Source of the DNA: JALEFZ01 sp964564415
Lineage (GTDB): Bacteria; Bacteroidota; Bacteroidia; J057
Length of the DNA: 64,000 bases
Direction of reading: 5' to 3'
Assembly (NCBI GenBank): GCA_964564415.1
Contig: CAZMAV010000015.1
Coordinates: 58,744 to 122,743, forward strand
Positions within the stretch are counted from its first letter, which is position 1. Every line of letters begins with the position of its first letter. Shown in pieces: positions 35,565-45,319 of this stretch. Below the pieces are notes generated by a model that had not been told where the DNA came from, ran no database searches, and worked only from the letters and a program-made list of their open reading frames with translations. Made by a program: the position numbers and the translations under genes.

Positions 35565-36779
35565 TTATGCCCCGCTGCTTTTTTTGCAGGATTTTAAGAG
35601 CCAGGGCTCTTCCAAAGGGGAAATAAGCCGTGCATTTTGATAGGCCCAGTCCAGGGGAATGACCGTATTGGCTCGATAAACCTCGTATTCCTTTCCCACT
35701 ACAAGGGCCAGGTCTACCTCTCCTCCTTCATCGAGGTTAAGTGGAAGCAGGAGTTGTACCTGCCCATGGTAGTACTGAGGAATGGCCACCCGATAATTGC
35801 GACTGACCCGAAACCTTGCCTTCTCTATGGCTTGACGAAGTCGAATAGCCCGATCTTCCCGATTGAGTGATAAAAAATTATCTGGAAATCTCTCCTCGTG
35901 ATCTTCCAGTATATGATCAACATCTACGATAAGGCGGCGCTTTGGATCGAAGATCAGGCTACAGGGATCTTGGGTAAAAGATGCGAGGGGAGGTTTGGCA
36001 GAAAAATGGCTCATCCACCGATGGCTCTCCTGACCGAATACCAGTAGCTCCCATCGCGGCATCTTGATGTAACCCCGATTTCTGTCCTTTCGCTTATTGG
36101 GCTGAAAAAAGGCAAATATTTCTTCTTCCTGTGTCGTCAGCAGACCCGTGTGAAAGGCTGCAAGGGCCCGGCCTTGTTCGTCGCGGGTGAATACGACCTT
36201 GTCTTCTTCTCTAAGCTTGGAGAAGGTGTGATATAGATAATTTTCCAGCAGGGGAAAAGGATGATGAGAGCGGCTTTCATGCTGCAATTTCCATCTCTCT
36301 TCTTTGGCAAGCTCAGCCAATTGTTGAAGCTGCTTTTTCCAATAGACGAGACGAGCAAATTTTTCAAGTGGGGGCCTAGTATCAGTGATCACGATCTCCT
36401 TTGCCTGCCAGCCTCCCTCACCTTCGAAGGGACTGAATTCCACTTCGAATTCATTGGCAATGTATTTGAAACCCCTGCCCAGAACGTCGCTGTGATGGAA
36501 AAAGTACTCTTTGCCCTTTCTACTTCTGATCCTCCCAAATCCCTTATCATAATGGTTAATAAGCCCGCAAAATCTCCTTCCAAAGCGATCTACCTTTGTT
36601 GCCTTGGGGCCTTTTTTAGTTTCTGCAACCGAAAACTCTACCAATTCGTTGGGAAGGAGAATCTTAGCCTCATCACTTACATCGGAAAAATGTACAAAAA
36701 CTCCTTCGGGAATATGGTCCACCCGAATGCGACCAAATCCGCGACTTCTATTAAAAAATTCGACAATCCCGATGGGCAT
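35565..36779 (-). CDS. Double cold-shock-domain protein with DUF3825
   Basis: 404 residues, cytoplasmic. Two tandem cold-shock/S1-like OB folds: about 1-60 (GIVEFFNRSRGFGRIRVD, VFVHFSDV) and 66-125 (CGLINHYDKGFGRIRS, YFFHHSDV). These bear RNP-like GFGRI motifs for single-stranded nucleic acid. The C-terminal 250 residues match my memory of DUF3825: LLENYLYHTFSKLREEDKV, AAFHTGLLTTQEEEIFAFF, VDVDHILEDHEERFP, NYRVAIPQYYHGQVQLLLPL and VYRANTVIPLDWAYQNARLI. The function of DUF3825 is unknown; coupling to RNA-binding folds suggests a role in RNA metabolism or stress/immunity. Stands alone on the minus strand, convergent to the small basic protein gene. Confidence 0.85.
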   Translation of the reverse strand: MPIGIVEFFNRSRGFGRIRVDHIPEGVFVHFSDVSDEAKILLPNELVEFSVAETKKGPKATKVDRFGRRFCGLINHYDKGFGRIRSRKGKEYFFHHSDVLGRGFKYIANEFEVEFSPFEGEGGWQAKEIVITDTRPPLEKFARLVYWKKQLQQLAELAKEERWKLQHESRSHHPFPLLENYLYHTFSKLREEDKVVFTRDEQGRALAAFHTGLLTTQEEEIFAFFQPNKRKDRNRGYIKMPRWELLVFGQESHRWMSHFSAKPPLASFTQDPCSLIFDPKRRLIVDVDHILEDHEERFPDNFLSLNREDRAIRLRQAIEKARFRVSRNYRVAIPQYYHGQVQLLLPLNLDEGGEVDLALVVGKEYEVYRANTVIPLDWAYQNARLISPLEEPWLLKSCKKSSGA

Positions 36780-36927
36780 AAGAAGAAATGAGAAGGTTTG
36801 TCCAGGTGTTTACCTGATTCAGCCTTCAATTTGTCCAGCAGTTTTCAAAGCCTCAATGGGAATTATCCGAACGGAAATTTATATGGCGTGAATGGTCAAA
36901 ACCTTCGCCATTGATCAGGGTTGGATT

Positions 36928-38119
36928 TTATTCCCTTATGTCCCGGGACAGTCCGATGATATATTGAGTCATGTTGTAGGCCTCCGGCTGCAGGGTGATG
37001 GGGGTGTAACTCAGGAAGCCGACCTGCATGCGAAGCCGCTGAGGCCTTAGGTTGAAATCCACCCCTCCTCCCAGGGGATAGGTCCAATGCTGCTTTACCT
37101 TATAAGGTTCTGCCGGGCTTCAGGTACAATAATTGCCTAGGTAAAGCCCTGTCTCGATGTACCTTTGGGTCTTGTCCATGTCCCGTTTTGGAAAATGGTA
37201 CTGGGTGTAAATGCCTCCCTGGACAAAGCAGTCCCTTTCCCTGTCCCATCGCCGATGAATGAGCATTCCGTGAATTTCTAGCAGAAAATTTTTGCTTAGA
37301 TTTGTCCCGAATCTGAGACTTGCTGTAGACTCTTCAAAATAATGCACCGATCCCCTCAACTCGTTAGGGGCCTGACCATCCCAAATGCAGGTGAAATTCC
37401 ATGGAATCCTCCATTGACTAAAAGCGGGCTTTTTTTCTTTGGTCTTTTTCGGAAGGCCTTCAGGACCCTCAGTTTTGGCAGGATTATCACCCATTATATA
37501 ATAAAGTCCAAAGGTAGGATAAAGCCAGGTCTGCTGCCGACTGGGTTGGCCGGGAAAAAGTCTCATACCGACCTTCATTTCTAAGTTCAGCTGAGGGGAA
37601 AGACGGGCAGCAATACCTAAAGATGGATGATTGACCCACTGAGAAAGTCCCGTGGTCCGCAGGTAATGAGGGGGCTTGATGGACATATCCTGAATAATGA
37701 CATCACGCCTCGAACTTCTGGGATAAAAATCAGCTACTCCAGTCTTTAGCTCTACAAAAGGATAGAGTTGAAAGTGTAAGTGATCTGTTTTTTTCCTAAG
37801 CTTTTCATCCAGGAAAGAAAGATAGTACCTTCCAAATACTCCCAGAAAATGCCGCAAGCCTTGCTTTTGGGTCAGGACATTTCCAGATTCCCTTCCCAGG
37901 GTATAGGTCATTCCAAGGGCCCAATCAGGATTCAGAAAATAGCCAAGTTGAAGCTCCAGGTTGAAATCGGAATAATTGAGTTCCCGATCGCCAGGAAAAG
38001 GTCCCACCAGAGCTGTTGCCATGAATGGAAAATAATCACTTTCTACCTAAGCCTTTGTCTTGTGCCAGAGTAGTTTCTATTAGGCATAACAGGACAAAGG
38101 TCGTAAGTAATGTCTTCAA
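36928..38119 (-). pseudogene. Decayed outer-membrane beta-barrel protein gene
   Basis: A barrel-type protein broken in two places. The likely start is TTG at 38119, opening a signal peptide (KTLLTTFVLLCLIETTLAQ). That frame runs into a stop about 24 nt later. A shift of one frame near 38040-38060 recovers SDYFPFMATALVGPFPGD and the open frame that reaches 37123. There an in-frame TGA (37120-37122) stops it after GLYLGNYCT. Downstream in the same frame comes a convincing barrel end (HWTYPLGGGVDFNLRPQRL and MTQYIIGLSRDIRE) to TAA at 36928. The intact protein would be about 390 residues. One frameshift plus one nonsense codon argue for a pseudogene; sequencing error is the alternative. No family name can be given. 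Confidence 0.8.
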
Positions 38120-38307
38120 ACCAACAGGGAAGTGGAGCTTTTCTATAGCCTTCAGGGGTATATTCTATGAAACATGAAGGGATTAGTAGTTTCGCAATTT
38201 CATATTCTCCCAAATCTACCTATTTAAAGAGGTAAAAATAATAACAGGAAGCCGATCCCCACTACTGAGAGTAAGGACCCGCTCTTTCTTAGGGGTCCGT
38301 TTAAAAA

Positions 38308-41300
38308 TTATTTGAGCATGCTTTTCAAGTCCTCCTTGATGGTCTCAGGATTGGCATACCAATCCAGTGCCTGAACCCGATAGCCCTTCCAACCTGCCCT
38401 TTCCAGGATCATTTGCTGTTGGAGTTGACGGCTGATGGAATGGTCCCCTTCCTTTTCGTCGCACCACAGGGCAATTTTACCCTTTTCTGAGACCAAGACC
38501 AGGTCCATGTGATACAGTCCAATCCGAAAGCCAGGTTTGACTTGCCATTCAGGGTGTCTTTCTATGACCCAGGCCTGAATATCCATGACTATCCCGGTCT
38601 TTGGCATTTTACGGGGTCCCATATTTTCATCAGCCTCAGGCTGTTCCACCTTGTCCTGAAGATAATGGATAAGCCTTCCCCTGTAACATTCGGGCTTCAT
38701 GAGGGGAAGGGCTTCGGGATGAATGCTGTGCAACAGGATCACCTTTTCCCGGGCCCTGCTCACCGCTACGTTATAAATGCGCATCATTTCCTCCCCCTTC
38801 ACGGCCCTTGGAGGACGAATGACCCCGGCCTTGGTCAAGGTGTGAGAGGCTGTAGATGTCAGGATCATCACATCCCTCTCGTCCCCCTGAAATTCCCTGC
38901 TGGTCCCAATGAGCAATTGGAGTTCATCCTGGTAGGCCTTTACCTGAGGAGATTTGAAAAGTACCTTGTAGATAGCCTCTCGGTGAGCCTCATTAGAGGA
39001 ATCCAAACACAATATCCCGATGCTGGGAAGCTTGGGCATTTCTCCTGACTGATAGGCCTGAAGGGTATCTTCTATCAGGCGCAATACCTCTCTGACAATG
39101 GCAGGCTTTTTCTTGTTCCGGCCTTCGTCTTCCACATATTTGACCTCGGCTGCCGGACCATACCATTGATGGGTAGGAGTCCGTAATGGAATCATGTGTT
39201 GGTTGTAGACAAACTTATTGGAGAAAGCGATGATCTCGGGGCGGCAGCGAAAGTGTTCCTTTAAGGTAATGATGTTGGGATAGATCACCCCACTCAGAGA
39301 ATAGATACTGGCCGTGCGATTGTTGATGTTAAACTGCTGCTTAAAGGGGTGCTCATTGAGGTAGCGATCCAGGATTTGATTGGTTCGCTCAATGGGAAAG
39401 AGGGCAGAGTTGGTAAAGACGGAAGTTTGGTTTTCATCTCCTACGATAAGGGTCTTTCGAGCCCTAAAGATCAGGTTGAGGGCACTGATGTCTACCTGGG
39501 AGGCTTCATCAATGATAAGAAGATCAAACTGTCCAGGTTGTGGATCAGGAAAAAACCGGATCGCAGAATCCAGGGACATGATCCAAATGGGCACGACCTC
39601 CCTGGCCAATTGTAGGTTTTTGATAGCAGACTCCAGGTGTTGATCGGCATTTTTCCCAAAACCTTTTCCCAAATTGATCAGGTCATTTCGCCAGGCAGAC
39701 AGGGCCGACCGTTGTTCGTCAGAAATTCTTTCCTGCCTGTGCCTCCATGCTTTGAGTTCCACCAGTTGGCCTAGAAGGCTAATCTTTTCCTGGCCTATCT
39801 CCCTCAGCCGCTCAATTTGATTTTTTACCGGATCCTTGTCATCAAGGATGAGCCTGGCTGCCTGCCTCAGTTGGGCCAATAAGAGTTGCCGGAGTAAATC
39901 ATCCAAGGAGGGTACTTCATCGAGTCCTTCTTCAAAAATAGATGCTAACGTGAGGGGCAGGACACTCCTGTAGCTACCCAATTCCTGGGCCAATTCTCTG
40001 CTTTTCGCACTTTCTTTGCTCAATTCTACATAAGCCTCAGAAGATTGCTCATAGGCTTTCACTTCACCTCCCTGCAATTGGTTTTTCATTTGTTCCAGCA
40101 GGGGATGTTTTTGTTGGGGAATGCAAGTAGCAAGGGCCCTAAGCCTGTACATCGCTAGGCGGTATTCCCGGTGGTATTCCAGGTCATCGAAAAATTCCAC
40201 CTGCCGATAGGCCTCTTTATCCAAGGGGTCAAAAGCTTGAAGACCGGCTTTCAGAAGAATTTCATTCCATTTTTCCAATTCTCCATAGAGTCCCAGGGCT
40301 TTTTCCAAATCTTGCCAAAAGTCTATACCGGAGGAAGGAAGTTCTTCTTTATTGAGACGAAAAATTCCTAAGTAGTTTTGGGTCAAAATTTCCAGCTGGC
40401 TCTGGGTATAAGACCAATCTAGCCATTCCTCAAGTACTTTCAGGTCATCCTTACTTTCCGGCATTTTCCCATTCACCGAAATGGCAAATACTTCCTTTTC
40501 CCTGGAGGAAAGGAAGGCCTTTTTCAATAGGGGTATTTTGCCCTGTTTGTTAAATTTGGAGAGCAACTGCCTTACCACTGCCAGGGTGCTTCCTTTTTCC
40601 TGGCTTTGGAGGCTGGCGAGATTTACCTGGAAATTCAGGTATTTTTCCCGACCTTCTTCTACTTTTTTCCTTGCCATCCGGCTTTCACCCAGGATTTTTT
40701 CCAATTTATCTTTTTGAAAGTTGGGATGGTTCAACAGGGACTTATAATCCAAAAGCTTAGTCAATCCTCCCTTCAGCCTCCTCCACTGACGCAGGCTGGA
40801 TTCACCCAAGAGGGAGGGCGGAATGGAAATCTCATCTGATTGGGCTTTGGCTTTCCAACCGGCGGCTGTCTCTACCCAGGAGTCAAGCTCTTCCGGCTGT
40901 GGAAGGTCTTCAGGTGCAGGTAAAAATAGCTTGCGCAGGGAAAAGTCTAGCCCGATGGACCGAGATAGTAAGGGATGGAGGGACTTGGCCAAAGCCTCTA
41001 TGTCGATTTTGCTCGAGAGGTCATCTAAAAGGATACTGGATTTGCGAAATTCTTCCTTGTAGGATTCAAACCATTGAGCAAGGGCCAGGGTCTTCCATTC
41101 CCCCTCCTTGACATCAAAGAGAGAGAGTGGGCGGTAGTTCTGGCTAATCGCCGCTGCCAGGGTATTGAAGAGCTTCTGATACTCTTCTTCCAAGGATTTT
41201 AGCTCCCCTTCCTTTGCTTCAATGTCTTCTTTTCGGATGGTAGCGTGGAGACGGCTTTTGACGGCATCGATAGAATGCTTGAGGGCTTCGCGGTGCTGCT

Positions 41301-42903
41301 CATTATCGGTGAGTGAGACTGCCAGGTCGCGGATATTGGCAGGAAGTTTACCCCTGATAACTTCCAGGGCTTTGGCGTATTTAGATACGACCAGGACAGA
41401 TTTTCCCTGAGCTGCATAATGAGCTGCGAGATTGGCGATGGTATGGGATTTTCCCGTGCCCGGAGGTCCCTGGACTGTGGCAGCATCCACCTCTTCCAGC
41501 CTTTGGGCAATGACTAGCTGCTCTTCATTGTAAGGCAGGGGAAAATAGTATCGAGGAGAAAGCTTTTCAGATATGACTTTCTCCATCTTATATTGAAAGT
41601 CTTTGTTTTGATGGACAATGCGAAGGGGGTTTTCCGCCTTTTTGAGGCTAAACATTTTTCTAAAAAAACTAGGTATTCCCCCCTCCTGGGGATCTTTTTT
41701 ACTCAACTCCTGAATCTTATCCATGATAAGGCTAGCATCCTTGGACACGTTAATGTGGTTGCCGGGATGGCGGAGCTGAATGATGGGAGAATAACTCAGG
41801 ATGAAGCGGTTTTCATCCTTAAGTTTTTCAGGAAAATCTAAGTTTAAACCCTTCTGGTCAAAGAATTTGTCTTCCAAAGAGGGGAAAATCCCCAAGAGAT
41901 CCAGGGCTGGAAAGTAAAACTGCTGGCGAAGGTCCTCTGTCTCCAGGCTAAAATCTTTTTTCTGCTCATTGAACTGATCTATATAGCGGATGACCTCTCG
42001 CTGCCGCTGCTCATGCATGTGCTCTGGTTCGTCGGCAAACCACTGTGGAATCAGCTCCGTAAAGTGTTGCTCACAGCTGATATTTCTGGCGATGCTATCC
42101 ACCGAAAGACGGAGTTTCTGGCGGTTGAGGTCGAGCTTGAGGGGAATGTGAAAGAGGTAATTCTTATAGCTATTTTTGCCACTCCCTCCCTGAAATAATC
42201 CAAAGGAAAGGAAGAGCTGAAGTTCGGGCTGGGCTTTGAGTCGATAATGCCAATCGTGAATGGTATCGTAAAAATCGTTGCTGCTCTGTTGGTTTTCGCG
42301 GGACTGGTCTAGCTGAGAAAGGTTGCGCTTATAAGCTTTAAGTAGGACTTCCCTTTGGGGATTAGTTTCAAATTTTTCTTCTCCCTTTTCAATTTTTTCG
42401 ACGATGACTTTATCCTCTTTTTGATTGATGTTGATCCAGTTGGTTAATTCTTCTGGAATGCTCACATCCTGAACCTGATCCAGTTTTTTGCCATGGACCT
42501 TTTTATAAAAATCTTCAAAGGCCTTCACCCTTTCTGGCGAAGATGAAAATTCAACTTCTGCCCATTTATTTTTGGTGATCTTTCCCTCCTTGCTGACCTT
42601 GATCCAAGCTTCGAGGGCTTCAGGCAGAGGGGGAAGGTCCTGAGCGTGAATCCGCTTTAGGGAAAGCAGGGGTTTTTCGGGAGAATCTGACTGCCATTGA
42701 AGGGTGGCAAGGGCTTGGTCCCGGAGAAAAAGAATATCCTGGAGCGCTATCCAATGGTTGACCTTTTGTTTGCTCAGGTCGGTATCGTCAAAGTGTAATT
42801 CGGGCTGTGCGGTGTGGAAAAGGTCCCTGATATAAGCAAAAAGATTGGCCAGAGGTATATTGGGAGCAGCATTATTATCTAAAGATCGGGCAAATGCATT
42901 CAT
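38308..42903 (-). CDS. Large superfamily 1 helicase with C-terminal Vsr/DUF559-like nuclease fold
   Basis: 1531 residues from ATG 42903 (MNAFARSLDNN); a longer frame to 42954 is less likely. Helicase core: Walker A VQGPPGTGKSHTIANLA (about residue 478), a long coiled-coil insertion (about 550-1080), Walker B LLIIDEASQVD (about 1130), motif III VGDENQTS, motif IV-like TLKEHFRCRPEII, motif V EFQGDERDVMILT and motif VI VAVSRAREKV. This is the Upf1-like/AAA_11-AAA_12 arrangement. The last about 95 residues (GFRIGLYHMDLVLVSEKG, ALWCDEKEGDH, ILERAGWKGYRVQALDWYANPE) align by eye with Vsr/MTES-type nuclease folds, although the usual IECDG motif reads LWCDE. Such helicase-nuclease fusions are frequent in defence or nucleic-acid quality control. 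It is a single gene without neighbours of known defence type. Confidence 0.9.
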   Translation of the reverse strand: MNAFARSLDNNAAPNIPLANLFAYIRDLFHTAQPELHFDDTDLSKQKVNHWIALQDILFLRDQALATLQWQSDSPEKPLLSLKRIHAQDLPPLPEALEAWIKVSKEGKITKNKWAEVEFSSSPERVKAFEDFYKKVHGKKLDQVQDVSIPEELTNWININQKEDKVIVEKIEKGEEKFETNPQREVLLKAYKRNLSQLDQSRENQQSSNDFYDTIHDWHYRLKAQPELQLFLSFGLFQGGSGKNSYKNYLFHIPLKLDLNRQKLRLSVDSIARNISCEQHFTELIPQWFADEPEHMHEQRQREVIRYIDQFNEQKKDFSLETEDLRQQFYFPALDLLGIFPSLEDKFFDQKGLNLDFPEKLKDENRFILSYSPIIQLRHPGNHINVSKDASLIMDKIQELSKKDPQEGGIPSFFRKMFSLKKAENPLRIVHQNKDFQYKMEKVISEKLSPRYYFPLPYNEEQLVIAQRLEEVDAATVQGPPGTGKSHTIANLAAHYAAQGKSVLVVSKYAKALEVIRGKLPANIRDLAVSLTDNEQHREALKHSIDAVKSRLHATIRKEDIEAKEGELKSLEEEYQKLFNTLAAAISQNYRPLSLFDVKEGEWKTLALAQWFESYKEEFRKSSILLDDLSSKIDIEALAKSLHPLLSRSIGLDFSLRKLFLPAPEDLPQPEELDSWVETAAGWKAKAQSDEISIPPSLLGESSLRQWRRLKGGLTKLLDYKSLLNHPNFQKDKLEKILGESRMARKKVEEGREKYLNFQVNLASLQSQEKGSTLAVVRQLLSKFNKQGKIPLLKKAFLSSREKEVFAISVNGKMPESKDDLKVLEEWLDWSYTQSQLEILTQNYLGIFRLNKEELPSSGIDFWQDLEKALGLYGELEKWNEILLKAGLQAFDPLDKEAYRQVEFFDDLEYHREYRLAMYRLRALATCIPQQKHPLLEQMKNQLQGGEVKAYEQSSEAYVELSKESAKSRELAQELGSYRSVLPLTLASIFEEGLDEVPSLDDLLRQLLLAQLRQAARLILDDKDPVKNQIERLREIGQEKISLLGQLVELKAWRHRQERISDEQRSALSAWRNDLINLGKGFGKNADQHLESAIKNLQLAREVVPIWIMSLDSAIRFFPDPQPGQFDLLIIDEASQVDISALNLIFRARKTLIVGDENQTSVFTNSALFPIERTNQILDRYLNEHPFKQQFNINNRTASIYSLSGVIYPNIITLKEHFRCRPEIIAFSNKFVYNQHMIPLRTPTHQWYGPAAEVKYVEDEGRNKKKPAIVREVLRLIEDTLQAYQSGEMPKLPSIGILCLDSSNEAHREAIYKVLFKSPQVKAYQDELQLLIGTSREFQGDERDVMILTSTASHTLTKAGVIRPPRAVKGEEMMRIYNVAVSRAREKVILLHSIHPEALPLMKPECYRGRLIHYLQDKVEQPEADENMGPRKMPKTGIVMDIQAWVIERHPEWQVKPGFRIGLYHMDLVLVSEKGKIALWCDEKEGDHSISRQLQQQMILERAGWKGYRVQALDWYANPETIKEDLKSMLK

Positions 42904-43302
42904 ATGGATACGGTGTATTATTGGCAGATAGGTAGGGCCACAGATCATCTCCAACTCACTGGAAAATTATGGGAGGCCAGCCTTGCCGAGGCTATGCTGA
43001 ATTAAAATGGGGAAATACACGGGTTGAATTACGGAGGGATTAAAAAGGAGTTTTTTGTAGGGAGAGACTGATCAAAAAGGGATATTAATTGACCCGGAAG
43101 TGTAAGAATTCGGCCATCGGGGGATTATGGGTACCTGGCGTATCGCCTTTGCCAGATTCACCGATCATGGAGGCAATCTTTGAGTTTTTTGGAATTTATA
43201 GCCTTCGCAGTTTCACTTCATGATAAAAAGCCTATTTTTACCCCTTGAAATTAATCTACTACCCAAAAAGAACTACTACTACTACTACTAATCAACATCA
43301 TT
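42904..43302. other. Divergent intergenic region with a short (ACT)6 tract
   Basis: 399 nt between the divergent helicase and symporter genes, A+T-rich, without a coding frame or RNA gene. It must contain both promoters. A perfect (ACT)6 trinucleotide tract at 43272-43289 lies in the presumed leader, 13 nt before the symporter ATG. Confidence 0.5.
43272..43289 (+). repeat. (ACT)6 microsatellite in the symporter leader
   Basis: Six uninterrupted ACT units just upstream of the symporter start codon at 43303. Copy-number change would alter leader spacing but not the reading frame. Confidence 0.85.
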
Positions 43303-45189
43303 ATGGATACCGGATTTGGCATAGTGGACTACATTGTATTTGGAGTATATGTGGTCCTCATTGTTTCCATTGGCCTATACCTATCCAGGGGTCAGAAGGG
43401 AAAGGAAAGGTCGGGAGAAGACTATTTTTTGGCAGGAAGAAACCTTACCTGGTGGGCCATTGGTGCCTCCCTTATTGCCGCCAATATCTCTGCGGAGCAA
43501 TTCATCGGAATGTCTGGTTCAGGCTTTGCTGATGGCCTGGCCATCGCCGCTTACGAGTGGATGGCTGCCGTAACGCTGATCCTGGTAGCCAAATATTTTC
43601 TTCCCATTTTCCTAAAAAAAGGTATCTACACCACCAATCAGTTTTTGGCGACGCGATTCAACCAAAATGTGAGCAGTGGTTTCTCCATCATGTGGCTTCT
43701 GGTCTATGTATTTGTCAACCTGACTTCGGTAACCTACCTGGGTGCCCTGGCATTGGAGAATATCCTGGGTATTGAGCTGATTTACGGCATAATCGGGCTG
43801 GCAGCCATTGCGGGAGTCTATTCTATCTTTGGAGGACTGGGGGCAGTAGCCTGGACAGACGTCATACAGGTCATCTTTTTGATCGGCGGAGGACTAGTGG
43901 GCTCTTATTTGGCACTTGATGCGGTTTCTCCGGGCTCAGTCTTTCAGGGTTTGGACGTCATTTACACGGCAGCCAGGGATCACTTCGACCTTATCTTGGA
44001 GCGAGATCCTACGATACCCATGCAGGAGGACGGATATTTTAACCTTCCCGGAATGGTGGTCATCCTGGGGGCTATTTGGCTTTCAAATTTTGGATATTGG
44101 GGATTCAACCAATATATCATACAGAAGGGTCTGGCTGCCCGCTCAATGAAGGATGCCAAAAACGGACTTATTTTTGCCGGCCTGCTCAAGCTGATTATCC
44201 CTTTGATTGTGGTCATTCCCGGTATCGCAGCCTACGTATTCTTTCAAAAGCAAGCCGTAGATCCCAACTTCCTCCCCGACCTGCTCGGCAAAAGTATGGA
44301 GGAAATCGGGACCATCAACCCAGAAACTCCTGACGAAGCCTATCCCTGGCTGCTCCGCAATTTTGTACCTACGGGTGTGAGAGGATTGGCATTTGCTGCC
44401 TTGGTGGCTGCCATTGTTTCCTCCCTGGCTTCTATGATCAACAGTACCTCTACCCTATTTGCTATTGACATTTACAAGCCTTTGATCAATAAAAATTCAA
44501 CGGAAAGGCAGTTGGTCCTGATCGGTAGGATTGTCGCTTTTTCAGCCCTGGTGATCGCCACTTCTGTGGCTCCCCTACTTCAGAATTTTGGGCAGGTATT
44601 TCAGTTTATACAAGAATTTACGGGATTGATCTATCCGGGTGTAGCAGTAGTCTTTGCGATGGGCCTTTTTTGGAAACGGGCCAATACGACGGCGGCTGTT
44701 TCGGTAGCCTTGCTGACCTTTCCCCTGGGCTTTGGAGCCAAGTTTCTATTCCCCAACATGCCCTTCCTGGTCCGTATGGGATATATCTTCGTCGTCATGG
44801 TAGCTGTAGCCTCGCTTTTTATCTTTTTTGACAATAGAAATGATGAAGACGACAGCGAACAAGGAGGTCTCAGCGAGTCGACTAAACGAATGATGAGAAA
44901 TTCGGCCTATGGCTTTGGAGCCTTGGGGCTGGGAATGGTGATATTTGCCTTCTCCACCTTCAATTCTCTCAGAGGAATAGGTATTGAAGGTCTTATCTTC
45001 CTAGGCTCTGCCCTGAGTATGATCGGTGTGGTCCTTTATACCAATGCGACCAACACCCTGGCCGATAAAAATGCTATTCGCTACAAGCCATCTCTTTTTG
45101 AGACCGGCCTGTTTTTTAACATTGGAGCGGTTATCATCATATTGGCAGTAGGTGCCCTATACACCTTCTTTTGGATGCCGGGCATGTAG
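43303..45189 (+). CDS. Sodium:solute symporter (SSS/SglT family)
   Basis: 628-residue inner-membrane protein with about 14 transmembrane helices. SSS family signatures: SGEDYFLAGRNLTWWAIGASL and ANISAEQFIGMSGSGFADG near the N-terminus, the GGLGAVAWTDVIQ motif in the middle (about residue 180), and SLASMINSTSTLFAIDIYKP (about 385), which includes Na2-site Ser/Thr residues. It imports a solute with sodium down its gradient; resemblance is greatest to sugar transporters (SglT/VPA-like), but the substrate is not defined by sequence. No catabolic genes are adjacent. A hairpin terminator lies at 45212-45244. Confidence 0.93.
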   Translation: MDTGFGIVDYIVFGVYVVLIVSIGLYLSRGQKGKERSGEDYFLAGRNLTWWAIGASLIAANISAEQFIGMSGSGFADGLAIAAYEWMAAVTLILVAKYFLPIFLKKGIYTTNQFLATRFNQNVSSGFSIMWLLVYVFVNLTSVTYLGALALENILGIELIYGIIGLAAIAGVYSIFGGLGAVAWTDVIQVIFLIGGGLVGSYLALDAVSPGSVFQGLDVIYTAARDHFDLILERDPTIPMQEDGYFNLPGMVVILGAIWLSNFGYWGFNQYIIQKGLAARSMKDAKNGLIFAGLLKLIIPLIVVIPGIAAYVFFQKQAVDPNFLPDLLGKSMEEIGTINPETPDEAYPWLLRNFVPTGVRGLAFAALVAAIVSSLASMINSTSTLFAIDIYKPLINKNSTERQLVLIGRIVAFSALVIATSVAPLLQNFGQVFQFIQEFTGLIYPGVAVVFAMGLFWKRANTTAAVSVALLTFPLGFGAKFLFPNMPFLVRMGYIFVVMVAVASLFIFFDNRNDEDDSEQGGLSESTKRMMRNSAYGFGALGLGMVIFAFSTFNSLRGIGIEGLIFLGSALSMIGVVLYTNATNTLADKNAIRYKPSLFETGLFFNIGAVIIILAVGALYTFFWMPGM

Positions 45190-45211
45190 GACCCTGGGCA
45201 AGGAACACAAA

Positions 45212-45244
45212 AAATCCCCAAGGTATTCGATATCTAGGGGATTT
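45212..45244 (+). terminator. Hairpin after the symporter gene
   Basis: Arms AAATCCCC (45212-45219) and GGGGATTT (45237-45244), 8 bp, loop 17 nt, then CCATTTG. Probable but weak terminator, 22 nt past the stop. Confidence 0.5.
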
Positions 45245-45319
45245 CCATTTGTAAAAGAAAAAATTATCTGGATTTGGGTCAGGGCTGGGGGAAATCTACA
45301 TGATATAAAAGCCCCTTGC

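Noticed and set aside
37120..37122. TGA as a selenocysteine codon in the barrel protein
   Set aside because: No selenoprotein family matches, no SECIS-like hairpin was seen after the TGA, and the gene has a second lesion in its signal region; a nonsense mutation is simpler.
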